64,000 bases of DNA. It comes from Acholoe squamosa. Its lineage: Eukaryota > Annelida > Polychaeta > Phyllodocida > Polynoidae. The translations under genes and the position numbers were made by a program. Numbering within the stretch: position 1 is the stretch's first letter; the number at the start of each line of letters is the position of its first letter. The notes below the pieces were generated by a model, which was not told where the DNA came from, made no database searches, and saw only the letters and a list, made by a program, of their open reading frames with translations. Positions 23,650 through 34,599 of the stretch are shown in pieces. The stretch covers positions 27,444,030-27,508,029 of the forward strand of contig OX439040.1 of NCBI GenBank assembly GCA_949317995.1. The letters run 5' to 3'.

Positions 23650-24540
23650 ATGAGACTGACAGGCAAATTCATACTCCACCTAGTGGTGGTTCCAAGTACT
23701 CACCAGACTCTCAAGGACTCACCCCAGGAGGAGGAGGAGCAGGAAGAGTTGACTTCTCCAGTGGTTGCTCAAAAATCACCAGATCTACTCACCTCTGCTA
23801 TTGTGAAGTCTCTAAGAACCACCGGCTTCTGCTATCCACCAGGGGACACCAACGTCGAGCAGAGTCGGAGCGAGTTTTTTCTTGCCTCTCCGACTTACTC
23901 ACCCTCCACAAACACGAACGACGGTGTGTGGCTATCATCTTCTCAAAAGTCCTGAGATACCGACACCAGCGTTGCTCCTGTTGCTGGTTCTGCTGTTGAT
24001 TCAGCTCAGACTGATGGTGCTTCTCTTCTTACTTTGAAACCCTCTACGGGTATCAAGAGGAGTTTTACCAAGAGTTGCGACCAGGCGTCCAAGAAGAGAA
24101 AAGCGCTAGTGAAATGTGAACCACCTACACCTTCCACAGTCCCCAGATTGGAGTTCTTCATCGAAAGTTTGAAGCTGGAGATCTGGCTCGACGGGGTTAG
24201 GATCTCCAAGGAACGCTACAGTGCCATAAAGTGCACCTCAACGCCCACCATAAAAGTAAACTTCACCACTGACGCACTCCTCAAGCTAATAGCGACCGTC
24301 ACTGACATCCAAGAGGAGGTACGGATACGCGAAAGAGCGGTTTGCCAAAGAACTACCCAATTACAACACATGGTTCGTCGTCCTGGATCCGGAAAGCACG
24401 TTAGAAGGGTTAGAACGTCATCCACGTGCGCAGGTACGAAGGACCTCAGAAAACTCCGATACAGGACGGTGTGACGCTTTCGACCAAGGGATTGAAAGAA
24501 CTGGGTGACAAAAAAGATATTATTCTTGAATTTCTTGATT
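23650..24540 (+). pseudogene. Broken basic/acidic protein gene upstream of the DNA polymerase
   Basis: One reading frame runs from about 23506 to 24474 interrupted only by a TGA at 23953, so a single nonsense change (possibly CGA to TGA) separates two halves. From about 24320 the protein-like signal moves to another frame (YNTWFVVLDPE, then LEGLERHP), indicating a later frameshift. Visible features are an acidic run (QEEEEQEE), a Ser/Pro/Thr-rich stretch and a lysine-rich KRSFTKSCDQASKKRK segment that looks like a nuclear localisation signal. It points the same way as the polymerase that follows and probably belongs to the same element. The family is not recognised. Confidence 0.45.
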
Positions 24541-24645
24541 AAATTTGATTTAGACGTGTGTGAGCTAGTGCTGACATATATTTTATATGACATAAATGTA
24601 GATGTATATACTTTGTGTAGATATGTTGCGTATATAGGTGTACAC

Positions 24646-24649
24646 GTAA

Positions 24650-24710
<61 letters not shown>

Positions 24711-24770
24711 AAAATAGCTAGTTAGATAGATAGATAGATAGAAAAATAGCTAGTTAGATAGATAGATAAA
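24646..24770. repeat. (GATA)n microsatellite
   Basis: TAGATAGATAGA repeats with two AAAAATAGCTAGT interruptions, located between the broken upstream gene and the polymerase. Confidence 0.95.
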
Positions 24771-27700
24771 TGAAAAATATTGAAAAAAAACTCTCACATA
24801 TAAGTAACTCAGTGAAAATGGATCATCATATCTGTGAAAAGTGTTTCAAAATATTTAAAAGGGTTTACAATTACGACAGGCACATGGAAAAATGCAGGGT
24901 AATACCTAAATTTTGTCCTCTATGCAGTGAAGGAAATTGTAAAAAAATCACCTGTTGACACGAATCTCTTGATAGAGTGACTATTCCTCAGATAATACAC
25001 ACTATACCGGAGGGTGAGGAAGTGTTCACCAGGAATTGGCCCGCAATACAAACAGGAGTCAGGGCACATGACAACCGGTGAGTTGAGTGACGCTGTAGAT
25101 ACTATGCGTCAGATTCATATCACGCAAAGCTTCAGATACAAAGTGGGTTTGTCAGTAGGATTAATTTTACAACACAGAGAAAACAGAAACAAGCTACGAT
25201 ACTTTAGGCCTTCCAAAACAACGTCTCTTTAACAAACCCTCTCTGCCATAACTAATTCAGAAACTTTGGAAGAGCTTCTCTCCCTCATGGAAAACACTAT
25301 CACTTCCAGAAACTTTGCGACTCTGACACCAAGTGGAAAGTTCTTTTTCCCACCAATTTGAACGTTTGCGTTTACATGGGACCCAGAGAATTCCCCATAG
25401 GGGGTAGGGTTACCCATTCAGGTGTGTTAGATTTTCCCAACAGGGACAAGTTATGCGTCTTTTGCTGCATATCCTTTCACTTATACAAGACCAGCAAACA
25501 CGCTTCAAAATTGTTGCGTCAGTTCTATTCTGAAACCTTTCCAGGTTTGATCATCAGCGACTTACCAGCGTTAGAGAATTTGTTCAATATACAAATAGCG
25601 GTTTACACCACCCGTAAAGTGAGGGGTCAGAACCTGAAAAACCGAGTTACCCTGATCAGGCCACCTTCCAAAACATCGGCCGCCCCAGGTAAAGTCAACC
25701 TACACCTGTCCGCGACACACGGTTTGCACATGTCCATCATTATGGATTTCAATGAATACGCTGGAATCTACGAATGCCCCGAGTGTAAGTCGGCGTTCAT
25801 GACTAAGTTCTTACTGAAAAGACAGGAATCAACTTTCCCCTTGCAGACAAGTCGCCTAGAAATACGTAGGTGGAATCTACCAAAATACGAAAACGGTTTT
25901 CGAAGCACTAGCAGATTTTTCTATTTTTCCTCCTGACAGAAATTCAAGAAGGTACCCTTATAAAATTACCTTCGATTTCGAAGCTTTCTTCAGACCGCCC
26001 AAAGAACTGTCCACCGAACACATGTCAGTCCTGTGAGAACACGTCCCTCTGTCGGCTAGCGTCGCATCCGACTTTCCAGGTCGAAAGGTCCGGTCTGCTT
26101 CGTGAGACAATCCGACACAGATTCAGACCCCTTGTTGGATATAGTTTTGAATTACATAAAAGACACCGCCAAAATCATTGGGGAAGCAGTGCTAGAACTT
26201 TACCGACCGACGTTAGCGAAGTTAGATGAGAGGATAGCTGAAGCTCTCCACCTAGAGGAGGCGTTCAGTCCTCCCGGCATCGACTTCAATGAAACTCGGA
26301 CAAGACACCCTTTAGTTGAACTGAAGAAGAGACTTTTGAGATATCTCCGCCAAGTTTCGGTCGTAGGTTTCAACTCAGGGCGTTATGACTTAAATCTTAT
26401 CAAAGTACAGCTTCACTCGTTCTTCTCCTCCAAAGAGCGAGAGAATGAAGAATTCAGCGTCATAAAGAGAAGTAACCAATACTTTTCGATTTACACTCGA
26501 CACATTGTTTTCTTGGATGTAGTAGACTATTTGGCACCTACTTATAACTACGCGAATTATCTACTAGCTTTCACCAGAAATCAGCACAAAGGACACTTTC
26601 CTTACGAATGGATGACATCTACCAGGAAACTGGAAAACAGAACACTACCACCAAGATCTGCATTTGACAGCAAACTGACTGGCACCAAGATGTCTGAATC
26701 TGACTACGCAGAATGTGAAAAAGTTTGGTCCGAACAGAACATGCAAACTTTCAGAGATTACTTGATCCACTACAACAACAAAGATGTGAAACCCTTCATA
26801 GAGGCACTGAATAATCACGCTAAATTTTTCAGGGAGCGCAACATCAACATGTTCAAAGATGGCATCTCCCTTCCGGGTTTGACTTATGGTCCCTTTTTCA
26901 AACTACAGAGACCCTGTTCGTGACCTTCCACCAGTTCGACTCCCACTTCCACTCTTTGATAAAAAAGAATCTGGTCAGGGGCCCTTCCATAATCTTCCAT
27001 AGATTTCACGAGAAGGGTGCCACGCTGATAAGGGAACACAAGTACGGCAAAGAAGCGAGAACATGCGAACACATCCTAGATGTAGATGCTAACTCTCTGT
27101 ACTTGTGCTGCATGAGCGAAGCACACTGCACAGGTTATTACCTGGTGAGACGACCCGAGACCAAGTTCAAACCAAAAATTAGGCAAAGAAACTCTAAGAG
27201 CGCTTTAGAGTGGTTGCGCTACGTGGAGCACGCCCACAGCGCTTTCAAGGGGGGGAGGTATTTCTAGGTTGCCGAAAAATTTGTGTAGACGGTTTTCACC
27301 CGTCCTCTAACACCGTTTTCAAATTTTTTATGTGTGTTGGTTCCATGCTCACGAGTGCATACCGCTGCGCAGATATCCGTGTGCTTCAGACAGGGACAAG
27401 AAACATGACAGAATAGCTAGAGTAAGAGCTTACTTTAAAAGCCCTAGGTCATAAGTTGATCATCGTATGGGAGTGTGAATGGAGAAAGATGAAACACCAG
27501 GATCCGCAGGCATCTGAACAACACTGGAAGGTTGACTACTTGAAAGCGGCTCGAAATCCCATGACAGAGAGCGACATCATATCCTCTGTGAAAGACAGGA
27601 AAATGTTCGGCTTGATTCAGGTGGACATTACTACTGCTCCTCACCGACTTGAATACTTCGAAGAAATGACTCCTGTTTTCAAGAACGTGACCATTTCGAA

Positions 27701-28800
27701 ATCTGACATAGGACCTCACATGACAGACTTTGTGAACTACGAAAACCTGATGAATGCTCCTCAGAGATCCTTGATGGGAAGTTACCACGGAAAAAAGATT
27801 CTCTTAAAGTTTCTCTTCTTAAGTGGTATTTGGATCATGGCTTAACAGTCACCGAAGTGCACCTGTTCATAGAATACTTTCTTAGAAGTCCCTTCGTCGG
27901 TTTCGCAGACGAAGTAACTGCGGCGCGAAGAAGTAGTGACATAAACGCGAACGAGAAAATTCTGTCAAACTGTTACAAGTTGATGGGAAACACCATGTAC
28001 GGTAAAACAATTTGCAACAAAGAAAAACACATCACTGTGAAATACACTAGAGGTCGAACCTTCGAATTATTGACCAATTCGTGGCGGTTCAAAAAGGGTA
28101 CAGAGTTGAGCACAGATCTCTTTGAAGTCGAACTGCAGCCGAAAACAGTCAGGAACAATCTTCCTATTCAAATAGGATTCATGGTGTACCAGTACACCAA
28201 GTTGAAAATATTAGAGTTCACGTTCGCCTTTTTGGATAAATTTGTCCATCGACGCGATTATGCTCTTTGTCAAATGGACACTGACAGTCTTTACATGGCT
28301 CTCAGTGGCGAATGGTTGGACCAACTCGTGAAACCCGACCTGAGAGAATCATACTTTAGAGAGAAACGAAACTGGATTCCAACAGCGGTGTGCGATGACC
28401 ACCGCTGTTCGTAAAGATAAAAACCTGAGGTGTCAAAGAATGGATGCTTGTTTTCAGAAATGATACGTTCACGATCAGAGAACTCCGGGTCTTTTCAAAT
28501 CCGAGTGGGAGGGTGATGGAATTCTAAGTCTCAACTCCAAGACTTACATTTGCTACGATAAAGACTCGATAGGTGAAAAAAAATCAAAGAAATGGAGTGC
28601 GAAGGGTGTCATAAAAAGACAAAACGTTCAAGAACCCAAAGACTTCTTGGAAGTTCTTTTGAAACGAAAAACTATCCGCGCTGTTAATACAAATTTTAAA
28701 GTAATAGAAAACAAAATGCACACTTACACGATAGAGAAAAAGGGACTGAGTTACTTATATGTGAAGCGTCGCGTACATTCTGACGAGTGCTTTAGAGTTA
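24770..28800 (+). pseudogene. Decayed protein-primed family B DNA polymerase (virus-like or Polinton-like)
   Basis: Plus-strand segments in several frames follow the order of a family B polymerase. There is an N-terminal zinc finger (CEKCFKIFKR...H...C, about 24838-24897), and a second finger (CPECKSAF) near 25777. The 3'-5' exonuclease motifs follow: ExoI FDFEAFF near 25970, ExoII GFNSGRYDLN near 26370 and ExoIII NNKDVKPF near 26776. The palm motifs are A (DANSLYL, near 27085), B (KLMGNTMYGK, near 27980) and C (MDTDSLY, near 28275). A lysine-rich C-terminus ends near 28800. Motifs of this type belong to protein-primed polymerases of Polintons/Mavericks and related DNA viruses. Frameshifts and stops break it in at least seven places, for example near 24960, 25230, 25935, 26920, 27265 and 28414, so it is inactive. 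No integrase, packaging ATPase or capsid gene was recognised nearby. The genes either side share its orientation. Confidence 0.85.
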
Positions 28801-28966
28801 TAAAAAAATAATAAAAAAATATAATAAAAAAAAAAAAAAATGTAAAGAAAAAAAATGTAGATGTAGATAAGCCGGTGAGATAATACCCTTTGTTGTTGTA
28901 TTAACTTTATCTACTTCGTCCACCGACTTACCTCGTGTATCAGTGTTGAAAAAAACAAAGAAGACA

Positions 28967-29632
28967 ATGTGTACTTGCGATCCCATTTTCACTTGGGAAA
29001 TAATAGATACATCAGATGTTTTGTTCTTTGAGGCTCCGTTGTTAAACCAAGGTGTTCATAAAGTGTTCGTTTCTAATGATGTATTTGATTCTTTGAGTGT
29101 GTGTTTCAAAGATGCATTTCAAAGAGTGGTTGGTAGCACCACAGATAGAGTTATAGGAGTATATCAATTCCATGACAAGAACACATGTGCTTTCGTCAAA
29201 AGGCAATATACGATAGAATCGATCAACACGTTGCTTTCTCTTTTGCAAGAGAGCTCAGACTTCTGGAGAAAAATGTGTCATTGTTCAAAGGGAACATTCG
29301 ACTCTTTTTGTCAAAAGTGTGTTGACCGAATGTTGTGTAGCAAAGTTCCTTACCCCAGTGTACCAGCTGCTCAACTGAGAAGTATCATGTCCAGACAAAC
29401 TGAATGGAGTACTTGGTGTAGCACTTCAGTGGATTTCACTTGTAATATCGATGAGATGTGGATGGGAAATATGGCTTACATCTATCCTTCATTTCAAGAA
29501 GGTACTTGCTCCAAAGTTGTACACCAAGATTACACCATATACAGTATCTCAAAGTGTGGGTTCTGTCATGTACCTCTCCGATATTCGTCTATATTATGTA
29601 GAGAGTGTGAATTTGCATTTAGCAAGTTGTAA
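28967..29632 (+). CDS. Intact 221-residue Cys-rich ORF next to the decayed polymerase
   Basis: ATG at 28967 (MCTCDPIFTW) to TAA at 29630-29632, uninterrupted. I do not recognise the family. Cysteines cluster in the middle (CHCSKGTFDSFCQKCVDRM) and at the end (CGFCHVPLRY...CREC), like zinc-ribbon pairs. No signal peptide or membrane segment is seen. It follows the polymerase after about 170 bp of A-rich sequence and has the same orientation, so it is probably a third gene of the same element. It alone is unbroken, which may mean recent decay of the neighbours, selection, or chance, since 221 codons can survive a while. AT content and codon use resemble the polymerase more than the channel exons. 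Confidence 0.5.
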   Translation: MCTCDPIFTWEIIDTSDVLFFEAPLLNQGVHKVFVSNDVFDSLSVCFKDAFQRVVGSTTDRVIGVYQFHDKNTCAFVKRQYTIESINTLLSLLQESSDFWRKMCHCSKGTFDSFCQKCVDRMLCSKVPYPSVPAAQLRSIMSRQTEWSTWCSTSVDFTCNIDEMWMGNMAYIYPSFQEGTCSKVVHQDYTIYSISKCGFCHVPLRYSSILCRECEFAFSKL

Positions 29633-29696
29633 ATAATACAGTGTAAATATTATTTATCAAAAGAAAAAAAAAATTGTTTGTTTAGTTTTTGTTTAG

Positions 29697-29743
29697 TTTT
29701 TTACTAAACCCGCCCCTTGGCTAGGGGCGGGTTTAGTAAAAAA
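29697..29743. repeat. Perfect 20-bp hairpin flanked by T and A runs
   Basis: TTTTTTACTAAACCCGCCCC pairs exactly with GGGGCGGGTTTAGTAAAAAA around a 7-nt loop (TTGGCTA). It lies 65 bp after the stop of the Cys-rich ORF. It could be a 3' end signal or tip of the virus-like element, or a small MITE. Confidence 0.9.
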
Positions 29744-30124
29744 AAAAGGGGCCCCACCCACCCCAAGCCCCCCCAACCCAATGGTTCCCCCAAATATTTC
29801 CCCTTTTTTTTTTCTTGGCAAACTTTCAGCTTGCCTTTTTTATTTATATAAAAAATATCTCACTATAGTCATACCCTCATCTACATAATAAACCACACCT
29901 CTTTATGCTAATAAGGTCACATAACTACTTGCTTGCTTGCTGCATACAGCTGACTGATGGTATGACGTGTGGACAGCAATTTTTCAAATTTCCCACCAAA
30001 ATGACAACCTCTGATTGGTCCATTTTGGTACCACACCACGGGGGTCTAGGTCACCGACCCCACATTTGGATTTCCTGCCAAAAGGGAGGCCTCTGATTGG
30101 CTACATGCCCAGTGAGTAATATCC
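29744..30124. other. Non-coding stretch between the hairpin and the LINE relic
   Basis: C-rich run then AT-rich sequence. Two similar CCTCTGATTGG segments at about 30008 and 30089 contain inverted CCAAT boxes. Nothing coding. Confidence 0.4.
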
Positions 30125-30976
30125 TTAGATTAGCTGTAGTCCCGTTCCGATACATACTATAGTACTCTTGACATTCACTAATTTAGCTGCTTCTAGATTA
30201 ACCCCAAGAGGGAGTTTATCAATTTGATTGTGCCCAAATAATTTGTCATCAATTTCAATTTTTGAGCCTTTTATCTTGATATTTAGGCCCTTATCCTTGG
30301 CTACAGCACCTATACAATGAAGGTCCTTTCTCTCTTCTTGCTGTTCTTTGGTGAGGTCATCCAACACATAGGTCTTCTTCCACTTATCCATATTTATCAT
30401 TTTGGATACATTTTTAAACAGGCTGAATTTGTGATCAATTGACTTAAACCTTATGAAAATGTTCCTGTCCCTGTCACTACCTGCCTTTTTCTTGCCCACT
30501 CTGCATGCGCTGTCTATACCTATATACTCGCCTTCCTTGACCGCACCGATATCCTTCATAATGTCAACAATTATTTTCCTTGGTGGATCAGGGTTGCTTT
30601 CAGGTACTCCCTCTATGATAATGTTTTTCCTACATCTAGCTTCATCCATTTGTCAAACTTTGATATCATGATGGAATGATTTGTAAGCCATTCTTTAGTT
30701 TTCCACCTCGAGACGTTTGATATTGACAGCTGCTTTGTTTATATTACCTTCAGCAGTGTCAAACCTGTCGTGCAGTGACTGTAGCTCAATCTCCTTATCA
30801 TCCATAAATTTTTTAGCTTTTTCAATATGATTGTTCATGCAAGTAGAATTATCAGTAAGGGTGGCTTGTAGGTCCGAGAATTTCTCAACCATAGATATAT
30901 TAGACTTCTTCAGCTCGTCCATTGCTTTTAAAAGCATGTTTTCCATAGTGCTCTTACTGTTCCCATTTGACTCCAT
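30125..30976 (-). pseudogene. LINE ORF1-like relic (coiled coil plus RRM-like domain)
   Basis: Two minus-strand segments in different frames, 30976-30698 then 30649-30125, form one protein. The first is a heptad-rich coiled coil (MDELKKSNISMVEKFSDLQ...). The second starts MDEARCRKNIIIEGVPES and continues with RNIFIRFKS and a basic C-terminus. This matches the coiled coil, RRM and C-terminal layout of L1/CR1-type ORF1 nucleic-acid chaperones. A frameshift near 30670 separates the halves. No ORF2 follows on the minus strand, so it is a 3'-truncated relic. Confidence 0.7.
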
Positions 30977-31424
30977 ATTGTCTTCTGATAGGGATTTTAT
31001 TTTGTAACACTCTTGTTTGACCTCATATTTCTATCAGCCTTTTCTACAGCAAGTCAAAAATACAGTCCATCAACTCACAAGATGTTCATGTCCCAGGTTT
31101 GCACCTTTTAGTTGCAGTAGAGGCCAGATTCTACATGATGTTGGTCGATATACTTTGGCCGCTATCCAGTGTCAACCTTCACCACACACCATTCTCAATA
31201 CCGGATATGTGAATGATAAAACTTCCAATCCAGTTATTCTCCTGCATCAGAATGAACGGCTTCCGGACATTTCCATAGGCTAATCTAATTTTTAAACTGG
31301 TCTAAAACTAAAATTAAGATGTCCTATTTTAATTAACCGAAAACAATGGTGTACTCTACACCTACCATCTTATAGGTTTCTATTGTTATGTTTTTGAGGC
31401 ATTTGGTTATAATTGGATGGACGA

Positions 31425-31885
31425 GCCCTGAGACTACTCAGGCTGCCTACCACCGCCCACTGAACTTCAAAAGGGTTGGCGAACGGGTGTAGAAGTCATG
31501 TGACTCTCCAGGCCGCTTAGCACCACCCACTGAACTCCAAAAGGGCTGGGGAGTGGGTGGAGAAGTCCTGTGACTGCAGGCCGCCTACCACCGCCCACTG
31601 AACTTCAAAGGGGTTAGAGGTTAAGTCCTGTAACTCTTCAGGCTGCCTTCCACCGCACCCAGAATTTCAAAGGGACTCTGGAGCAGGTGGAGAAGTCCTG
31701 TGACTCTCAAGACCGCCTACCACCGCACCCAGAACTTCAAAGGGGTTGGGGAGCGCGTAGAAAAGTCCTGGGACTCTCTTACCACCGCCCACAGACCTTC
31801 AGATAGGCTGAGACATGGATGGTGAAGCCCTATGACTCCCAAGGCCGCCAACCACTGCCACGGACTGTCAAAGGATCTTGGAGGG
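31425..31885. repeat. Tandem repeat, about 75-bp period, about six units
   Basis: Units contain GAAGTCCTGTGACTCT, GGCCGCCTACCACCGCCCAC and GAACTTCAAAGGGGTTGGGG in fixed order and diverge moderately. Confidence 0.85.
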
Positions 31886-31889
31886 GATT

Positions 31890-32096
31890 TGGGGTGACCA
31901 TATTAGAGAGAGCAATAGTGACTTTATGATTGGAATTTAGTGACCATAAGGAGAGTTGACCAAATTAGAGGTGACCACATCCGAGAGAGTTCCTTATATA
32001 AGAACAAAGAGGGAAACTATTCGCTTCTTTGCAAAAGTGACCACATTGGCGAGGTGACCATATTAGAGAGGCCCCCATAAGTAGAGAGTTGACTGT
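31890..32096 (-). repeat. Tigger/mariner-like terminal repeat, right member of a pair
   Basis: Ends GTAGAGAGTTGACTGT at 32096, the reverse complement of the left copy at 23552. It carries several GTGACCATATTAGAGAG units, a subterminal repeat pattern. Confidence 0.5.
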
Positions 32097-33585
32097 GATG
32101 ACCACCCCCTAACTTGGGCGTTGACAAAAGCTGCTGAACATGTTAATGATAGTAACATTTCATTCCTTTTGACAGTGTAGATAATCCGAAAATAAAATAA
32201 CGTTTCAACGCCACAAAGTCACTTACCCTGAGGCCTGGTCTGTGTCTGTATTGATTTGCAGCGGGCAACATATGTTACATAAAGCCACACTTTGTTATAT
32301 GGGTTACCGACAATAGAGATTAATTTTGAAAAATAAACTTTTCTTCCCGACACCCCAAGCAAATCTATAACATTTTGTTTCAAATAAGGGAGTGATCACC
32401 TTTTTAAGAACGGGGGGGGGGGGCAAAAATTGTTCAACCCGTCGGGGGGGGGGTAAAATAATGTTACCTGCTTTTGGTGGAAAAGGAACTTGTGCATTAC
32501 TATAGCTTTAATAAAAGGGTGTGTACGTGCGCATTTTTGTGCTCATCCGGGGTCAGGGATAGAGGAGAGGGGGGGGGGGCAAAATAATTTTTTCGCGCGT
32601 CCACAAGAAAAAAACAACACCACCCCCTCCTAGTTGTAGTTTGATATTGACTGAATGAGAGAAGTATAATGATTGAAAGTATGAATGAGATATAGTAACA
32701 TTTATGTATTGGGATTTTTCCCCTGTGATAAACAGTATCTGGCATTATCATTTATCATTATTATTGCAATGTATGTAGTAATTGAATTATAAAAAGCTGC
32801 TATTCTTACATTATTCGTTCACTCACCTCATCTTCATCCTCATTCAATCACTTATCATTAAGTAATATAATTGAGGTTTTACTCACATTTTATGTCAAAA
32901 AGCGAAAAGAAAGTATTCATTAAGTTAAAATACCAAATATTTGTAAATATAGGACTGATTTATTGCTTTCTTGATGTCCTCACACTATTACTGATCAATG
33001 TATTTGGTTGCAGACAATGTTGTTCAGTCAACAAATGATAAACACGTAAATTGAATTGAAATGAATTAAAATTGGATTAAAAATGATCACTCCCTAAAGC
33101 AGGTGCATTTGGTATCAAAGCAAAGCTAATCATGCCAGGTATGCATTCAATGTAGGCTTCTAACACTGTCAGTACTGTATTCATGTGATGTTTATGTAAT
33201 CTCAGTTCACTCACTATGCTATTTTCAAGTAAACTACACATCTATGTTTATATACATTAACCTCTGTCAGCAATAAAGATAAATGTTCGCAATAGAAATG
33301 TGCACGTGGTATCATCTGCATTAAAGCCTTATTTAGACCATAGGAGAGGGCTAAACAAATTCAATTCCCTGTACAAAAGGGAAGTACAACAACAAATCTC
33401 ATATAAAAAAAGTGAGGGTGGAGGGCAGTGGGTTTGCGAAGGGAGGCCCATATCAATGGGAAGGTTTTCGCTGCAAACGGGTAAAGTCATTTTGCCCCTC
33501 CCTTTAGATGGATTGAAAAAAGAATTGCCCCCCCCCTCCCGTCGAGGAGTCGATACGGGTATTTCAAGAGGAGACGCCAATACAT
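32097..33585. other. Non-coding stretch, mostly AT-rich
   Basis: Homopolymer G tracts in GGGGGCAAAA context near 32410, 32445 and 32570 mark decayed MITEs. Otherwise AT-rich with no recognisable exon. Confidence 0.5.
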
Positions 33586-33731
33586 CAGTGGCGGATCCAG
33601 GATTTGAAAAAGGAGCAGGCGTGGCCCAAAAGGAGGCTCCAAAATATGGAGATATAAATATTTTGTCAGTACACTGACAAAAAGGAGGGGGCGCCCGCGC
33701 CTGTGCCCCCCCCCCTATAAATCCGCCACTG
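33586..33731. mobile_element. MITE with CAGTGGCGGATCC ends
   Basis: Begins CAGTGGCGGATCCAGG and ends ATCCGCCACTG, 146 bp, with C-rich and G-rich subterminal stretches. This end sequence is widespread in animal hAT-like MITEs. No clear target duplication could be read. Confidence 0.7.
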
Positions 33732-33738
33732 CACATAC

Positions 33739-33908
33739 CTGGGACATCCACGTATCTCAGGTCCAGAGTGTGAGTGATATTATGATTTCTGTAATGTATT
33801 AGGGGATTCAACAGTAAAGGTATAATTCCATCTTGTATACCATTTAAAACTAATGCAAGTACATGTTCCAAATTCCTGTCTTTCAATTTCAGTTTGCTTG
33901 ATGATTTC
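33739..33908 (-). CDS. Candidate isolated coding exon
   Basis: A 170-nt minus-strand stretch, open in one frame, ends CCCAG|GTATGTGC, a strong donor. It is preceded by a weaker acceptor (CGCATCAG). The translation is protein-like (NLEHVLALVLNGIQDG, then THTLDLRYVDVP), but I recognise no family and no partner exons were found. The MITE at 33586-33731 lies only 7 bp downstream of the exon. It may equally be a chance frame. Confidence 0.25.
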
Positions 33909-34599
33909 CTGATGCGGTGCACAATAGGATTTTAATCTTTTTTACTATTAGATTCCAGAAAACAACAACATGTGCAGTGGGCAGAGAATGAATGAAAAAT
34001 CTACGACGGTAGTGGTATAGAAAATGACAGAGTGAATCATGTAAGTCATTAAACGTGAACCGTTGTCTTTTCATAATATGACAGTTGTCTGTAGTTTTTA
34101 ACGTCCCCTTGTCTGTATCTGGGACTGGCACACAGTGTAGAACTAAGAAATGATCATCGATGACACATGCAATGTTCGACTATCAAGAAAATGAAAACAG
34201 AGAGGCTTGGTCTATATAGTTTTATTGACGTGAGTGGTGGTGGCACTATGCGTTCTAAAAATGATTAACCATTAATTAACATCAACAAATGCATTATCAC
34301 TTGGAAAAATGCTTGTAACAGAAAGATGACGCCATGACAAATAAAGATAACAATGGTTTAAGGTGCCCCATTAGAGCAGTAACTTATGGGCATGGGTCAG
34401 ACCATACACATGTACATAGAACTAGAAAGTGTATCTTTTACCAAATTATCACTTTACCTTATCTGTGTAAAGGATTAAAGTACCCCTGTCCCAGTTAAGT
34501 GACTATTTAATAGCTGCAAAAGGGGTGTTCTACGAAATGACCTTTTGGTAGATCCCGAAAAGATGATTTCTTGACCGTAAAACCCCACATATAAGATGT
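33909..34599. other. Non-coding stretch, nothing recognised
   Basis: 34560-34640 resembles the degenerate CGCATATAAGG-type element family seen at 18885 and 59212. Otherwise unremarkable. Confidence 0.4.

Noticed and set aside
29697-29743. Rho-independent bacterial terminator
   Set aside because: The form fits, but the window is clearly eukaryotic; kept only as a hairpin.
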